Source of the DNA: Crossiella sp. CA-258035
GTDB lineage: Bacteria > Actinomycetota > Actinomycetes > Mycobacteriales > Pseudonocardiaceae
DNA: 64,000 nt
Reading direction: 5' to 3'
Assembly (NCBI RefSeq): GCF_030064675.1
Contig: NZ_CP116413.1
Location: forward strand, 1,025,001-1,089,000
The position numbers and the translations under genes were made by a program. This document shows positions 53,707 through 61,935 of the stretch, piece by piece (the first letter of the stretch is position 1; the number at the start of each line of letters is the position of its first letter). Below the pieces are notes generated by a model that made no database searches, was not told the origin of the DNA, and saw nothing but the letters and a program-made list of their open reading frames with translations.

Positions 53707-54815
53707 CAGGCGTTACCTCCGTACTGGTTGCCCTGCTGGCCGGGCTGCGGCGGGTAGCCGGGCTGCTGCGGCTGCTGGTAGCCCTGCTGGTAGGCCTGTT
53801 GCTGCTGGTAGGCCTGCTCGTAGCTGGTCGGGGCGGGCAGGCCGCCGCTGGGCGGTCCCCAGCCGCCGCCCGGTGGCGTCGGCGGCGGGTACTGACCGGG
53901 GGCCTGGCCGGTGTACTGGGCGCTGGTCAGCTGGAAGAACAACCGCTCCAGGTCGACCTGCTCCTCCTGCATGGCGTAGATCGCCACGCCAGCGGCCAGG
54001 GCCACGTCGGCGACCTGCTTGGTGTGCACGCCGGTGATGGCCAGCCTGCCGTCCGGGGTCGGCTCGATCATGGTGTGCCCGGCCGCCTGCAGCGCCTCGA
54101 CCAGCTTGTGCGGGTCGGCTGGCTGCACGATGACCCGGCTCTGCTGGGACTGGCGCAGCGTCTCCAGGCCGCCGTTGTAGACCGTGCGGCCGCGGCTGAT
54201 GATCACCACGTGGTCCACCGTCTGCTCCACCTCGGCGAGCAGGTGGCTGGAGACCAGCACGGTGCGGCCGCTGCGCGCGAAGGACTGCAGGAAGCTGCGC
54301 AGCCAGGCGATGCCCTCCGGGTCCAGGCCGTTGGCCGGCTCGTCGAGCACCAGCACCTGCGGGTCGCCCAGCAGCGCGGTGGCCAGCGCCAGGCGCTGCC
54401 GCATGCCGAGGGAGAAGCTGCCCGCGCGCCGGTCGCCCGCCGCGCCGAGGCCGACCAGCTGGAGCACCTGGTCCACCCGCTCGTCCGGCACCTCCAGCGC
54501 GGCGGCGTAGATCTTGAGGTGGTTCCGGGCCGAGCGGCCGGGGTGGAAGCTCTGCGCCTCCAGCACCGCGCCGACCACCCGGCCGGGCTTGCCGAGCTGC
54601 CCGTAGGGCACGCCGTTGATGGTCGCCTGCCCGCTGGTGGGCCGGACCAGGCCGAGCACCATGCGGAGGGTGGTCGTCTTGCCGGAGCCGTTGGGGCCGA
54701 GGAAGCCGGTCACCGTGCCGGGTTCGACGATGAAGCTCAGGTCCTGCACCGCGGTGATGTTCCCGAACTGCTTCGTCAGGTTCCCCACCACGATCCGGCC
54801 ACTGCCGTCGTGCAC
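53706..54815 (-). CDS. ABC transporter ATPase with Gln/Pro/Tyr-rich tail
   Basis: A 369-residue ATPase: Walker A GFLGPNGSGKTTTLRM, Q-loop VLEAQSFHPGRSAR, signature SFSLGMRQRLALA, Walker B VLVLDEPANGLDPEG, H-loop VSSHLLAEVE. After the usual DUF4162-like end (~300) comes an unusual ~65-residue tail made of Pro, Gln, Gly and Tyr with YQQ and GYQQP steps. GTG at 54815 is preferred because GGAGGAA is just upstream; the frame continues to 54860. The tail is disordered-looking and not needed for ATPase activity. Confidence 0.9.
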   Translation of the reverse strand: MHDGSGRIVVGNLTKQFGNITAVQDLSFIVEPGTVTGFLGPNGSGKTTTLRMVLGLVRPTSGQATINGVPYGQLGKPGRVVGAVLEAQSFHPGRSARNHLKIYAAALEVPDERVDQVLQLVGLGAAGDRRAGSFSLGMRQRLALATALLGDPQVLVLDEPANGLDPEGIAWLRSFLQSFARSGRTVLVSSHLLAEVEQTVDHVVIISRGRTVYNGGLETLRQSQQSRVIVQPADPHKLVEALQAAGHTMIEPTPDGRLAITGVHTKQVADVALAAGVAIYAMQEEQVDLERLFFQLTSAQYTGQAPGQYPPPTPPGGGWGPPSGGLPAPTSYEQAYQQQQAYQQGYQQPQQPGYPPQPGQQGNQYGGNA

Positions 54816-54912
54816 GCGTTCCTCCAGGTGCCACGGGGTACGGCCGCAATACTGCCGCATTCGTCGCGTTCGCGTGGCCGGATGCCGACCACGTGGCTCC
54901 TGGAGTGACCGG

Positions 54913-55833
54913 TTACACGGGGCGCTGGCGGATCCGCGGCAGGGTGGGCTCGCGCTCGACCACGGCCGCCCGGTGGATGCCGGGGTCGGTGGTCTCCACC
55001 GGGGCCGGACGGTCCGGGTCGAGGGTGGAGCTGAGCTGTTCGAGCAGCTCGGGGTCGAGCTCGCTGGGCATGGTGAGCCGGATGCGCGGGATCTCGGTGG
55101 TCACCTCGGCCGCGGTCTCCGGCGGCACGGCCGGCCCCGGCGGCTGGGTGGCGGCGCAGGCGCCGGCCGGGACCACGGTGACCGCGCCGATCACCGGGGG
55201 CGCGATGGACTGGGCGGCCTCGCCCGCGCCGACCGGTTCGAGCACGCCGGGGGACGTGCTGCCGGTCAGCGTGGCGCCGTGGCGCACCGGCTCGACGGCA
55301 GCCGGGGCGGGCAGCGGCACGAAGGCGCCGGGCGGCATGGTCCCGGTCAGCGGCGGTGTGGTCTCCGGCGTGATGGTGCCGCTGTGTCCCGGGTAGGGCG
55401 GGATGGCCCCCGGCGGCGAGGTGCCGCGGCGGGGCAGCGGCGGGGCCGCCTGCTCGGCCAGCGCGGCCAGCACGTCCGGCGGGATCCGCGCCTCCGACGG
55501 TGGCGTGGCGCGGGGGGCCTTGCGGCTGAACGGGTTGCGGCGGGCCATCCGGCGTTCGCGGTGGCCGGTGCCGTCGTTGATCAGGTGCCGGTGCGCGGTC
55601 AGCCACAGCTGGCAGGGCCACCGCCTGCTCCGCCCGAGGAACCCGCCCGGGCAGGCCTTGCAGCGGCCGTCGGCGTCCGGCTGGTGCACGGTCAGCAGCA
55701 GCCGCCAGCCCTCGGCCAGGCGCTGGAGCTCCGTGCGCGCCAGTGGCAACAGCGAGTTGGCGTCGCCCTCCTCGGCCAGTTGGTCAAGCAGGGCGAGCCG
55801 GTCCAGCACTGCCTGGCGCAGCACGTCGTCCAT
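54913..55833 (-). CDS. Hypothetical protein with Cys-rich N-terminus and Pro/Thr-rich tail
   Basis: A 306-residue protein not assigned to a named family. The N-terminal ~85 residues are ordered: [20 protein letters not shown], then [20 protein letters not shown], then [17 protein letters not shown], where C-x2-C plus a later Cys and His could bind zinc. This N-terminal type recurs in Pseudonocardiaceae. Residues ~95-306 are low-complexity, rich in Pro, Thr, Ala and Glu, without membrane segments. ATG at 55833 lies inside the upstream gene, so the two are co-translated. Confidence 0.7.
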   Translation of the reverse strand: MDDVLRQAVLDRLALLDQLAEEGDANSLLPLARTELQRLAEGWRLLLTVHQPDADGRCKACPGGFLGRSRRWPCQLWLTAHRHLINDGTGHRERRMARRNPFSRKAPRATPPSEARIPPDVLAALAEQAAPPLPRRGTSPPGAIPPYPGHSGTITPETTPPLTGTMPPGAFVPLPAPAAVEPVRHGATLTGSTSPGVLEPVGAGEAAQSIAPPVIGAVTVVPAGACAATQPPGPAVPPETAAEVTTEIPRIRLTMPSELDPELLEQLSSTLDPDRPAPVETTDPGIHRAAVVEREPTLPRIRQRPV

Positions 55834-56041
55834 CCTGGTCGTCTCCTCTTCTCGCGGGGGAGGACTTCGCCAGCGCGTTGTCCAGTGCCGCGTCCAGCGC
55901 CCTGGTCTGCGCCGCGGACAGGACGGCGGTCTCCCCCGGCGGTGTGATGAGTAACACTGAGTCCGGTTCGGCGAGCAGGGTCACCGACCGCGCCCGCCCG
56001 AAGGGGTCATCACATTCCACCCACCAGCGTGGTTCACCCAT
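55784..56041 (-). CDS. Small hypothetical protein preceding the Cys-rich protein
   Basis: An 85-residue protein: [20 protein letters not shown], a beta-like stretch [20 protein letters not shown], a helix [15 protein letters not shown], and a disordered basic tail. No family is recognised. ATG at 56041 is inferred from where conserved-looking sequence begins; the frame is open to 56167. It overlaps the following gene by 50 bp, so the two form a unit. The Cys in ECDDP is its only cysteine. Confidence 0.6.
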   Translation of the reverse strand: MGEPRWWVECDDPFGRARSVTLLAEPDSVLLITPPGETAVLSAAQTRALDAALDNALAKSSPARRGDDQDGRRAAPGSAGPARPA

Positions 56042-56298
56042 GGGCGGCGGCCCTGCCCCGGAAAGGCATTGCTGACCTCGGCCGCAGTGCTGAGAACCGC
56101 GAGATGACCGCGTTCGGCGCACTGGGCTTGGGCATGGAGGAGTAATCGGCCGAGTACGGGCTGTCATGGAGTCCCCACCAGCGAAATCACTCAGTTGCCG
56201 GTGGGGTCACTCGATTGCCTGCACCTGTGCTGACGGTGCGCGCGAAAAGTTCCCAGGGGTGGTCGTGACCTACTTGCCGGTCCGCGTAGACTGATGTC

Positions 56299-56350
56299 GG
56301 CGGCTCGCTCCCGGTGACCCCCAGGCCGGTTGAGCGGGCCGCCCCTTTTT
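56299..56350 (+). terminator. Intrinsic terminator or attenuator upstream of the glycosyltransferases
   Basis: GGCGGCTCGCTC (56299-56310) pairs with GAGCGGGCCGCC (56332-56343) with one G-U, an inner CCGG/CCGG stem, then CCTTTTTG. A promoter-like pair GTGACC (56265-56270) and TAGACT (56287-56292), 16-bp spacer, would start transcription at the foot of the hairpin. It could make a ~50-nt RNA or act as an attenuator for the downstream cluster. The 473-bp gap 56042-56514 otherwise holds only this and the dyad at 56444-56480. Confidence 0.7.
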
Positions 56351-56443
56351 GTCTGATCAACTCTTCGGTTGGTCCACTTCGCGCAATCCCTCGTCAGAGT
56401 GACCCTGTCCGGTCACACCCGGTTCGTTCCGTGTTCCTGATTT

Positions 56444-56480
56444 ATCTCACTCGACAAGATTCTTGCTAGGCGAGTTAGAT
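56444..56480. promoter_or_regulatory. Extended dyad upstream of first glycosyltransferase
   Basis: ATCTCACTCG (56444-56453) and CGAGTTAGAT (56471-56480) are inverted repeats matching at 9 of 10 positions, with inner CAAG-ATT-CTTG at 56455-56465. It ends 34 bp before the start codon. It could be an operator or a leader hairpin; no regulator gene is adjacent. Confidence 0.5.
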
Positions 56481-56514
56481 GGGCAGGGAGGGTGATCGAC
56501 CACTGGGAGGAAAC

Positions 56515-57654
56515 ATGCGCGTCCTGTTCACCAGCTCGGCCGGGCTCGGCCACCTGTTCCCGATGATCCCCACCGCCTGGGCGCTGCGCGCGGCCGGGCA
56601 CGAGGTGCGGGTCGCCACCACCGGCGGCGCGGCCACCGCCGCGGCCAACGCCGGCCTCACCGTGGTCGAGTCGGCTCCCGGCGTCGTCTGGGAGGACGAG
56701 GTCCAGCGCGTGATGAAGGAGCACTTCGGCGACGCGGGCATCCCGGCCGCCCAGCCCGGCCAGCCCCGGCCCGACAGCATGGCCTCCGCCGGCGTCATGT
56801 TCGCCCACATGGCCGACCTGGCCACCGACGAGACCGTCCGCCAGGCCCAGCTGTGGCAGCCGGACCTGGTCATCTACGACCTGACCGACGCGGTCGGCCC
56901 GATGGTGGCCGCCAAGCTCGGCATCCCCTGCGTGCAGCACGGCTTCGGCCTGACCAACGCCAGCGAGCTGTTCGACGGGATGGTGCCCAACCTCGGCGGC
57001 ACCTTCGAGCGGCTGGGCATCGACGGCCTCGCCGCCCCGGTGACCGCGATCGACCTGGCCCCGCCGAGCCTGGAGGGCGAGCTCAACGGCATCAGCACCC
57101 GCTACGTCGCCTACAACGGCGGCGCGGTGCTGCCCGAATGGCTCTCCGGGCCCAAGGAGCGGCCGCGGATCGTGATCACCATGGGCACCGCGATGGCGGT
57201 CATGGTCGGCCTGGGCCCGTGGCGGGCCATCCTGGACGCGGCCGCCGAGGCCGACGCCGAGCTGGTGCTGGCCGCCGGGTCCACCGACCTGTCCGGCCTG
57301 GACCTGCCCGCGCACGCCAGGGTGATCGAGTACGTGCCGCTGAGCGCGCTGCTGCCGGTCTGCGACGCGCTGGTGCACCACGGCGGCTCTGGCAGCACGC
57401 TGACCGCGGTGGCCTCGGGCGTGACCCAGCTGATCGTGCCGCAGGGCGCGGACCAGTTCTACAACGCCGAGCGGATCGACAAGCGCGGCGCGGGCCTGAG
57501 CGCCGAGCACGAGGGCGTCACCGGCGAGCAGCTGCACCGCCTGCTGCACGACGAGAAGCTCAAGGCCACCGTGGCCGAGGTGCGCGCGGAGATGGCCGCG
57601 ATGCCCAGCCCGGCCGCGCTGGTGCCGCAGCTGGCGGAGATCGCGGGACACTGA
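56515..57654 (+). CDS. GT1-family glycosyltransferase (tandem copy 1)
   Basis: A 379-residue GT-B enzyme of the macrolide/antibiotic glycosyltransferase type. The N-terminal domain has catalytic-type His13 in AGLGHLFPM and acceptor-side motifs (PDLVIYDLTDAVGPMVAAKL). The C-terminal donor domain has ERPRIVITMGTA, VIEYVPLSALLP, and the diphosphate-binding signature HHGGSGSTLTAVASG followed by QLIVPQGADQFYNAERI. ATG at 56515 has GGGAGGAAA upstream. First of three close paralogues. The sugar donor and acceptor are unknown. Confidence 0.92.
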   Translation: MRVLFTSSAGLGHLFPMIPTAWALRAAGHEVRVATTGGAATAAANAGLTVVESAPGVVWEDEVQRVMKEHFGDAGIPAAQPGQPRPDSMASAGVMFAHMADLATDETVRQAQLWQPDLVIYDLTDAVGPMVAAKLGIPCVQHGFGLTNASELFDGMVPNLGGTFERLGIDGLAAPVTAIDLAPPSLEGELNGISTRYVAYNGGAVLPEWLSGPKERPRIVITMGTAMAVMVGLGPWRAILDAAAEADAELVLAAGSTDLSGLDLPAHARVIEYVPLSALLPVCDALVHHGGSGSTLTAVASGVTQLIVPQGADQFYNAERIDKRGAGLSAEHEGVTGEQLHRLLHDEKLKATVAEVRAEMAAMPSPAALVPQLAEIAGH

Positions 57655-57727
57655 CCCCCTGAATGGTTCCGGCGGGCGGGCGTCCTTGGGGGCCGCCCGC
57701 CGCCGGAGCCGCGACCGGGGAGTCATC

Positions 57728-58816
57728 ATGCGGGTGCTGGCGATCAGTTCGATGGGACTCGGGCACCTGTTCCCGATGGTCCCGACCCTGTGGGCGCTGC
57801 GCGCGGCCGGGCACGAGGTGCTGCTGCTGAGCTCGGCGGCGGGTGCCACCGCGGGCGCGAACGCGGGCCTGCCGGTGGTGGAGGCCGCGCCGGGGGTGGA
57901 CTGGGACGCCGAGCTGGCCGATCCCGAGGTGCCGGTGGACCTGCTGACCAGGGTGGCCAGGCGGTTCGCCAGGATCACCGAGCTGATCAGCGACGAGGCC
58001 GCCCGGCAGGTGGAGTTCTGGCGGCCGGACCTGATCGTGCACGAGCTGCTCGACGCCACCGGCCCGCTGCTCGCGGCCAGGTACGGCATCCCCTGCGTGC
58101 ACCACGGCTTCGGCATCACCTCGGTCGGCCCGCTGTTCGACCGGATGCGGGACTTCCTCGGCGCGACCATGGCCAGGCACGGCGTCGAGCAGCTGGCCAC
58201 CCCGGCCACCACGATCGACATCGCCCCGCCCAGCCTCGGCGGCGACCTGGGCGGCCTGCGGGTGCGGTACGTGCCCTACAACGGCGGCGCGGTGCTGCCG
58301 GACTGGCTGGCCCGGCCACGGGAGCGGCCGCGGATCGTGGTCACCATGGGCACCGTGCTGGCCATGGACGACGAGCCGTGGCGGAGCATCCTGGCCGCGG
58401 CCCGGGACACCGGGGCCGAACTGCTGCTGGCCGCGGGGTCGACCAGCCTGGCCAAGCTGGGTGAGCTGCCACCGCACACCAGGGTGATCGGGTACGTGCC
58501 GCTGAGCGCGCTGCTGCCGGTCAGCGAGGCCGTCGTGCACCACGGCGGCTCCGGCAGCACGCTCACCGCGCTGGCCTGCGGCGTGCCCCAGCTGGTGGTG
58601 CCGCAGGGCGCGGACCAGTTCTACAACGGCCAGCGGATCGCCGCCCGCGGCGTGGGACTGACCGCGGAGGGCACCGGCGTGACCGCCGAGCAGCTGCACC
58701 GGCTGCTGCACGACCAGGAGATCAAGACCGCCATCGCGGAGGTGCGGGCCGAGCTGGCCGCGATGCCCAGCCCGGCGGAACTGGTGCCGGCCCTGGCGGC
58801 CATTGCTCAAACTTGA
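57728..58816 (+). CDS. GT1-family glycosyltransferase (tandem copy 2)
   Basis: A 362-residue paralogue of its neighbours. Shared landmarks: His13 in MGLGHLFPM, PYNGGAVLPDWLARPRERP, VIGYVPLSALLP, and HHGGSGSTLTALACG with VPQGADQFYNGQRI. It is shorter by 17 residues, mainly in the acceptor-side loop after WDAELADP, which differs from copies 1 and 3 and suggests another acceptor. ATG at 57728 has GGGGAG 6 nt upstream, 73 bp after copy 1. Confidence 0.92.
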   Translation: MRVLAISSMGLGHLFPMVPTLWALRAAGHEVLLLSSAAGATAGANAGLPVVEAAPGVDWDAELADPEVPVDLLTRVARRFARITELISDEAARQVEFWRPDLIVHELLDATGPLLAARYGIPCVHHGFGITSVGPLFDRMRDFLGATMARHGVEQLATPATTIDIAPPSLGGDLGGLRVRYVPYNGGAVLPDWLARPRERPRIVVTMGTVLAMDDEPWRSILAAARDTGAELLLAAGSTSLAKLGELPPHTRVIGYVPLSALLPVSEAVVHHGGSGSTLTALACGVPQLVVPQGADQFYNGQRIAARGVGLTAEGTGVTAEQLHRLLHDQEIKTAIAEVRAELAAMPSPAELVPALAAIAQT

Positions 58817-58829
58817 GTATGTTGGTGCC

Positions 58830-59930
58830 ATGCGCGTTCTGCTGACAAGCACCCCTGGTCTCGGCCACCTCTTCCCGCTGATCTCCACCGCATGGGCGCT
58901 CCGGGCCGCCGGCCACGAGGTGCGGGTGGCCACCACCGGCGCCGCGGCCACCGCGGCCGCGAACGCGGGCCTGACCGTGGTCGAGGCCGCGCCGGGGGTG
59001 GACCTGGACGCCGAGATCGCCCGCCTGGTCGCGGCCGAACCCGAGCCGGCGCGGGACGAGCAGTCCCGGCCGGACACCATCGCGCTGGCCGGCCGGTACT
59101 TCGCGCTGTTCGCGGAGCTGATGCTGGCCGAGTCCCTGCGCCAGGCCCGGCTGTGGCAGCCGGACCTGGTGGTCTACGAGCTGTGCGACGCGACCGGGCC
59201 GATCATCGCCGCCAAGCTCGGCATCCCCTGTGTGGCACACGGGTTCGGCTTCAGCGGCGGGCACGGGCTGATCGAGCTGATCCACGGCAACCTGGGCGAG
59301 TCGCTGGCGGTGCCGGAGACCGCGCTGGACCTGGCCCCGCCGAGCATGCACGGCGGCCTCAAGGGCATCAGTACCAGGTACGTGCCCTACAACGGCGGCG
59401 CGGTGCTGCCGGCGTGGCTGGCGGAGCCGAGGGAGCGGCCGCGGATCGTGGTCACCATGGGCACCGTCGACCAGGGCAGCGCGGACCTGAGCCCGTGGCA
59501 CAGAATTCTTGATGCGGCGCAGGGCCTGGACGCCGAGCTGGTGCTGGCCGCCGGACCGTGGGACCTCTCCGCGCTGGAGCTGCCCGAGCACGCCAGGGTG
59601 ATCGGCTACCTGCCGCTGACCGCGCTGCTCGCGCGCAGCGACGCGGCCATCCACCACGGCGGCTCCGGCAGCACGCTGACCGCGCTGGTGGCCGGCATCC
59701 CGCAGCTGCTCATGCCCTACGGCGCGGACCAGTTCATCAACGCCGACCTGGTGGCCAAGCGCGGTGTCGGCCTGGTCGCCGAGCACAGCGGGGTGACCTC
59801 GGCGCAGCTGGCCGGACTGCTGCACGACGTCGAGCTCAAGGCCGCGGTGGCCGAGGTCCAGGCGGAGATCGCGGCCCTGCCCAGCCCGGCGGAGCTGGTG
59901 CCGCACCTGGAGGTCATCGCGGGCCGCTGA
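58830..59930 (+). CDS. GT1-family glycosyltransferase (tandem copy 3)
   Basis: A 366-residue third paralogue: His13 in PGLGHLFPL, VYELCDATGPIIAAKLGIPC, PYNGGAVLPAWLAEPRERP, VIGYLPLTALLARSDAA, and HHGGSGSTLTALVAG. The donor-loop PQG of copies 1 and 2 is PYG here (MPYGADQFINADL), which may alter sugar specificity. The ATG at 58830 lies 13 bp after copy 2 and has no good Shine-Dalgarno. CTCAAACTTGAG spans 58806-58817 at the copy 2 stop. Its end overlaps the convergent DUF202 gene by 17 bp. Confidence 0.92.
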   Translation: MRVLLTSTPGLGHLFPLISTAWALRAAGHEVRVATTGAAATAAANAGLTVVEAAPGVDLDAEIARLVAAEPEPARDEQSRPDTIALAGRYFALFAELMLAESLRQARLWQPDLVVYELCDATGPIIAAKLGIPCVAHGFGFSGGHGLIELIHGNLGESLAVPETALDLAPPSMHGGLKGISTRYVPYNGGAVLPAWLAEPRERPRIVVTMGTVDQGSADLSPWHRILDAAQGLDAELVLAAGPWDLSALELPEHARVIGYLPLTALLARSDAAIHHGGSGSTLTALVAGIPQLLMPYGADQFINADLVAKRGVGLVAEHSGVTSAQLAGLLHDVELKAAVAEVQAEIAALPSPAELVPHLEVIAGR

Positions 59931-60231
59931 GCACGTAGAGCACCGCGCCGAGGCCGAGCAGCGCGGCGAACAGGCTGGTCCACAGCGGCAGCCGCCCGTC
60001 CCACCGGCGGGCCGACCCCGGCAGGTCGGCCCGGACGAGGCGGTACCGCCGCCGCAGGTCCCAGCTGACCAGCCCGGCCACCGGCCCGGCGACCAGCACG
60101 ATGCCCGCGGCCAGCGCCGGACTCCGGTGCGCGGCCAGCCGGACCAGCACCAGGCTCGCGCCCAGGAAGGCCAGCAGGGTGCGCCGCCAGGCCAGCACGG
60201 TCCGCTCGGGTTGCAGGCCGGGGTCGATCAC
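59914..60231 (-). CDS. DUF202 family membrane protein (second of pair)
   Basis: A 105-residue membrane protein with three hydrophobic segments. The DUF202 lead LQPERTVLAWRRTLLAF (ERTxLAWxRT) is followed by LALAAGIVLVAGPVAGLVSW and LWTSLFAALLGLGAVLYVL segments. GTG at 60231 overlaps the stop of the upstream DUF202 gene. Such small proteins occur in pairs widely and have no established function. Confidence 0.82.
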   Translation of the reverse strand: MIDPGLQPERTVLAWRRTLLAFLGASLVLVRLAAHRSPALAAGIVLVAGPVAGLVSWDLRRRYRLVRADLPGSARRWDGRLPLWTSLFAALLGLGAVLYVLSGPR

Positions 60232-60587
60232 AGCAGCACCAGCAGCACCGCGGCCAGCCCGGCCAGCACCAGCACCACGCCGAGCAGCGGCAGCAGCACC
60301 GGTCCGGGCAGCGGCTGACCCAGCCGCATGGCGCGTTCGGCCGCGGCCCAGCGGAAGAAGGCCGCGCCCGCGCACAGCACACCCGCGAGCAGCAGCGCCA
60401 CCGCCAGCACGGTGCGCAGCAGACCGTGACCCGGCAGGCCGACCGCCTCCACCGCCACCCCGCCGGCCATCAGGCCGAGCGAGGTGCGGATCCAGGCGAG
60501 GAAGGTGCGCTCGTTGGCCAGCGTGAAGCGCGGATCGGGCTCCGAACCCGCGTCGTACACACCGTGGGGCCAGCGTCGCGAGGTCAC
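60228..60587 (-). CDS. DUF202 family membrane protein (first of pair, YidH-like)
   Basis: A 119-residue membrane protein: soluble N-terminus, the DUF202 motif TLANERTFLAWIRTSLGLMA, and hydrophobic segments GLMAGGVAVEAVGL, LRTVLAVALLLAGVLCAGAA and LLPLLGVVLVLAGLAAVLLV. GTG at 60587 is chosen because the codons before it run into the large palindrome. It is coupled by GTGA to the second DUF202 gene. Function unknown. Confidence 0.82.
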   Translation of the reverse strand: MTSRRWPHGVYDAGSEPDPRFTLANERTFLAWIRTSLGLMAGGVAVEAVGLPGHGLLRTVLAVALLLAGVLCAGAAFFRWAAAERAMRLGQPLPGPVLLPLLGVVLVLAGLAAVLLVLL

Positions 60588-60599
60588 CGCAACACCGTA

Positions 60600-60760
60600 G
60601 GGGCTCGGCGCGGGACCTGCACCAGGTCTCGACCGCACCACGACGCGACCGGCGGTGTTGCCGGGATGCCCCCGTACGACCCGGTACGCGGGCATCCCGG
60701 CGCCTTGCCGGACGCGCCGTGGCACGGCCGATACCAGGCACAGGTCCCGCGCCGAGCCCC
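60600..60760. repeat. 161-bp near-perfect palindrome with 20-bp perfect terminal inverted repeats
   Basis: GGGGCTCGGCGCGGGACCTG at 60600-60619 is the exact reverse complement of 60741-60760. Inside, the two halves remain ~75% complementary along ~80 bases each, and the centre has CCGGGATGCCC (60661-60671) facing GGGCATCCCGG (60690-60700). The whole folds into one long hairpin. It lies upstream of the DUF202 pair, so their promoter must be within or beyond it. There is no ORF inside and no clear target-site duplication. It resembles a MITE or a large structured RNA. The rest of 60588-60915 holds no gene. Confidence 0.8.
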
Positions 60761-60865
60761 TGAAACGAGGTGTTCGGCCTCGCCGGGATGCGAGAAGCTG
60801 AGGTCAAGTCGCGCCGCCCGGGGGGCGGAGTGGCCAGGCTGGGTGGAGCGAGTTCGAGGGGAAGA

Positions 60866-60902
60866 TCGGGCGGTGTGCCAGGGCAACGGGCACACCGCCC
60901 GA
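60866..60902 (-). terminator. Terminator of the trypsin-like protease gene
   Basis: TCGGGCGGTGTGCC (60866-60879) and GGCACACCGCCCGA (60889-60902) form a perfect 14-bp stem with a 9-nt loop, 13 bp after the protease stop codon on the minus strand. Confidence 0.8.
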
Positions 60903-60915
60903 ACTAGTTCTCAGC

Positions 60916-61785
60916 TCAGGCCTGGACCTGGTTGTAGAAGGTCTGCGCGTTGCTGTCGAACAGCGTGCCCCAGGTGGTGGTGCGCCGGTCGGAACGGCTG
61001 TTCACCGCCCAGATCTGGTCGTTGGCGTTGAGCCACGCGCCACCGCTCTGGCCACCGATGCCGTTGCAGGCCAGCGTCGCGTCGTAGGTCTGCACGCGGG
61101 CCTGGCCGCCGCAGTTGTAGCTCTGCTGGCCGGTGTACGGGGACTCGGCCGGGTAGCCGTACAGGGTGGACTGCTGGGCGCGCTTGTCGTTGAACACGAT
61201 GCTCTTCGCGCCCACGGTGTCGGTCAGGCTCTTGCCCGCCTGCGGGGTCACGGTGAAGGCCGCGTAGTCATAGGCGAAGTCGCGCTGGCTGCTGGAGGTC
61301 CACCGCGCCGGGATGTGCAGCTTGGCGGCCGGCCAGGTGCCGTACGGGCGGGCGTTGTTCAGGTACGCGGGCAGGAAGGTCACGTTCGCCGAGGTGCTGC
61401 CGCCGTACTGCAGGCAGTGCGCCGCGGTCCAGACCAGGTTCTTGTTGGCCGCGACCACCGAGGTGGCCGAGCAGCTGGAGTTGCGGCCGCCGGTGGTGAA
61501 CAGCAGACGGCCCTGGCTGCGCATCTTCTCGGTGGTGTACGGGCCGGGGACCGGCTGGATGGTGGCCTGCGGTCCGGCGGCGGACAGGCCGCCGGTGCTG
61601 CTCATGTCCGGGCCGGGCATGGGCATCGGGTTGTTCAGCGCGTCCTTGATCCGCTCCGGCGTCCAGTAGTCAGCGGTCTGCTGCGCGGACACCTCCTGGG
61701 TGGGACTGGCGGCGGCCTGGCTGACCGGGATCACGGCCAGCGCGGCGGCGCAGGCGCCAAGGGCGAACAAGCGGGTGAGCTTCAT
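60916..61785 (-). CDS. Secreted trypsin-like serine protease
   Basis: A 289-residue exported protease. Signal peptide MKLTRLFALGACAAALAV with likely cleavage after QAAA; then a ~75-residue propeptide-like region. The triad is visible: His in NLVWTAAHCLQYG, Asp in DFAYDYAAFTVTP, and Ser in GIGGQSGGAWL (GxSGG). Four cysteines can pair around the His and Ser sites. It resembles V8/glutamyl-endopeptidase-like S1 enzymes of actinobacteria; specificity is unknown. ATG at 61785 has AAGGAA upstream; the frame is open to 61881 without conserved sequence. Confidence 0.92.
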   Translation of the reverse strand: MKLTRLFALGACAAALAVIPVSQAAASPTQEVSAQQTADYWTPERIKDALNNPMPMPGPDMSSTGGLSAAGPQATIQPVPGPYTTEKMRSQGRLLFTTGGRNSSCSATSVVAANKNLVWTAAHCLQYGGSTSANVTFLPAYLNNARPYGTWPAAKLHIPARWTSSSQRDFAYDYAAFTVTPQAGKSLTDTVGAKSIVFNDKRAQQSTLYGYPAESPYTGQQSYNCGGQARVQTYDATLACNGIGGQSGGAWLNANDQIWAVNSRSDRRTTTWGTLFDSNAQTFYNQVQA

Positions 61786-61877
61786 CGGAAGTTCCTTCCA
61801 CCTCATGTGCAGGGGGCATGAGGACTCCGACGCTAGGAGGCGCACGCGGCGGGCTGGCAGGGTCCGTTCGGCGGTGG

Positions 61878-61892
61878 CCATTCAGTGAATGG
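61878..61892. promoter_or_regulatory. CCATTCA-G-TGAATGG palindrome in the protease/glycosidase spacer
   Basis: A perfect 7+1+7 inverted repeat between two divergent genes for secreted enzymes, 93 bp from the protease start and 127 bp from the glycosidase start. A second dyad, GACC-AAA-GGTC, lies at 61904-61914. Either could bind a sugar- or peptide-responsive repressor. Confidence 0.5.
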
Positions 61893-61935
61893 ATGCAAAA
61901 ACCTGACCAAAGGTCGGTGTACTGACCGGTTGCCC

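Noticed and set aside
19101-59930. The RmlC-type epimerase and three glycosyltransferases as one antibiotic-sugar cluster
   Set aside because: They are 37 kb apart with unrelated core metabolism between, and no rmlA/B, aminotransferase or scaffold genes occur.
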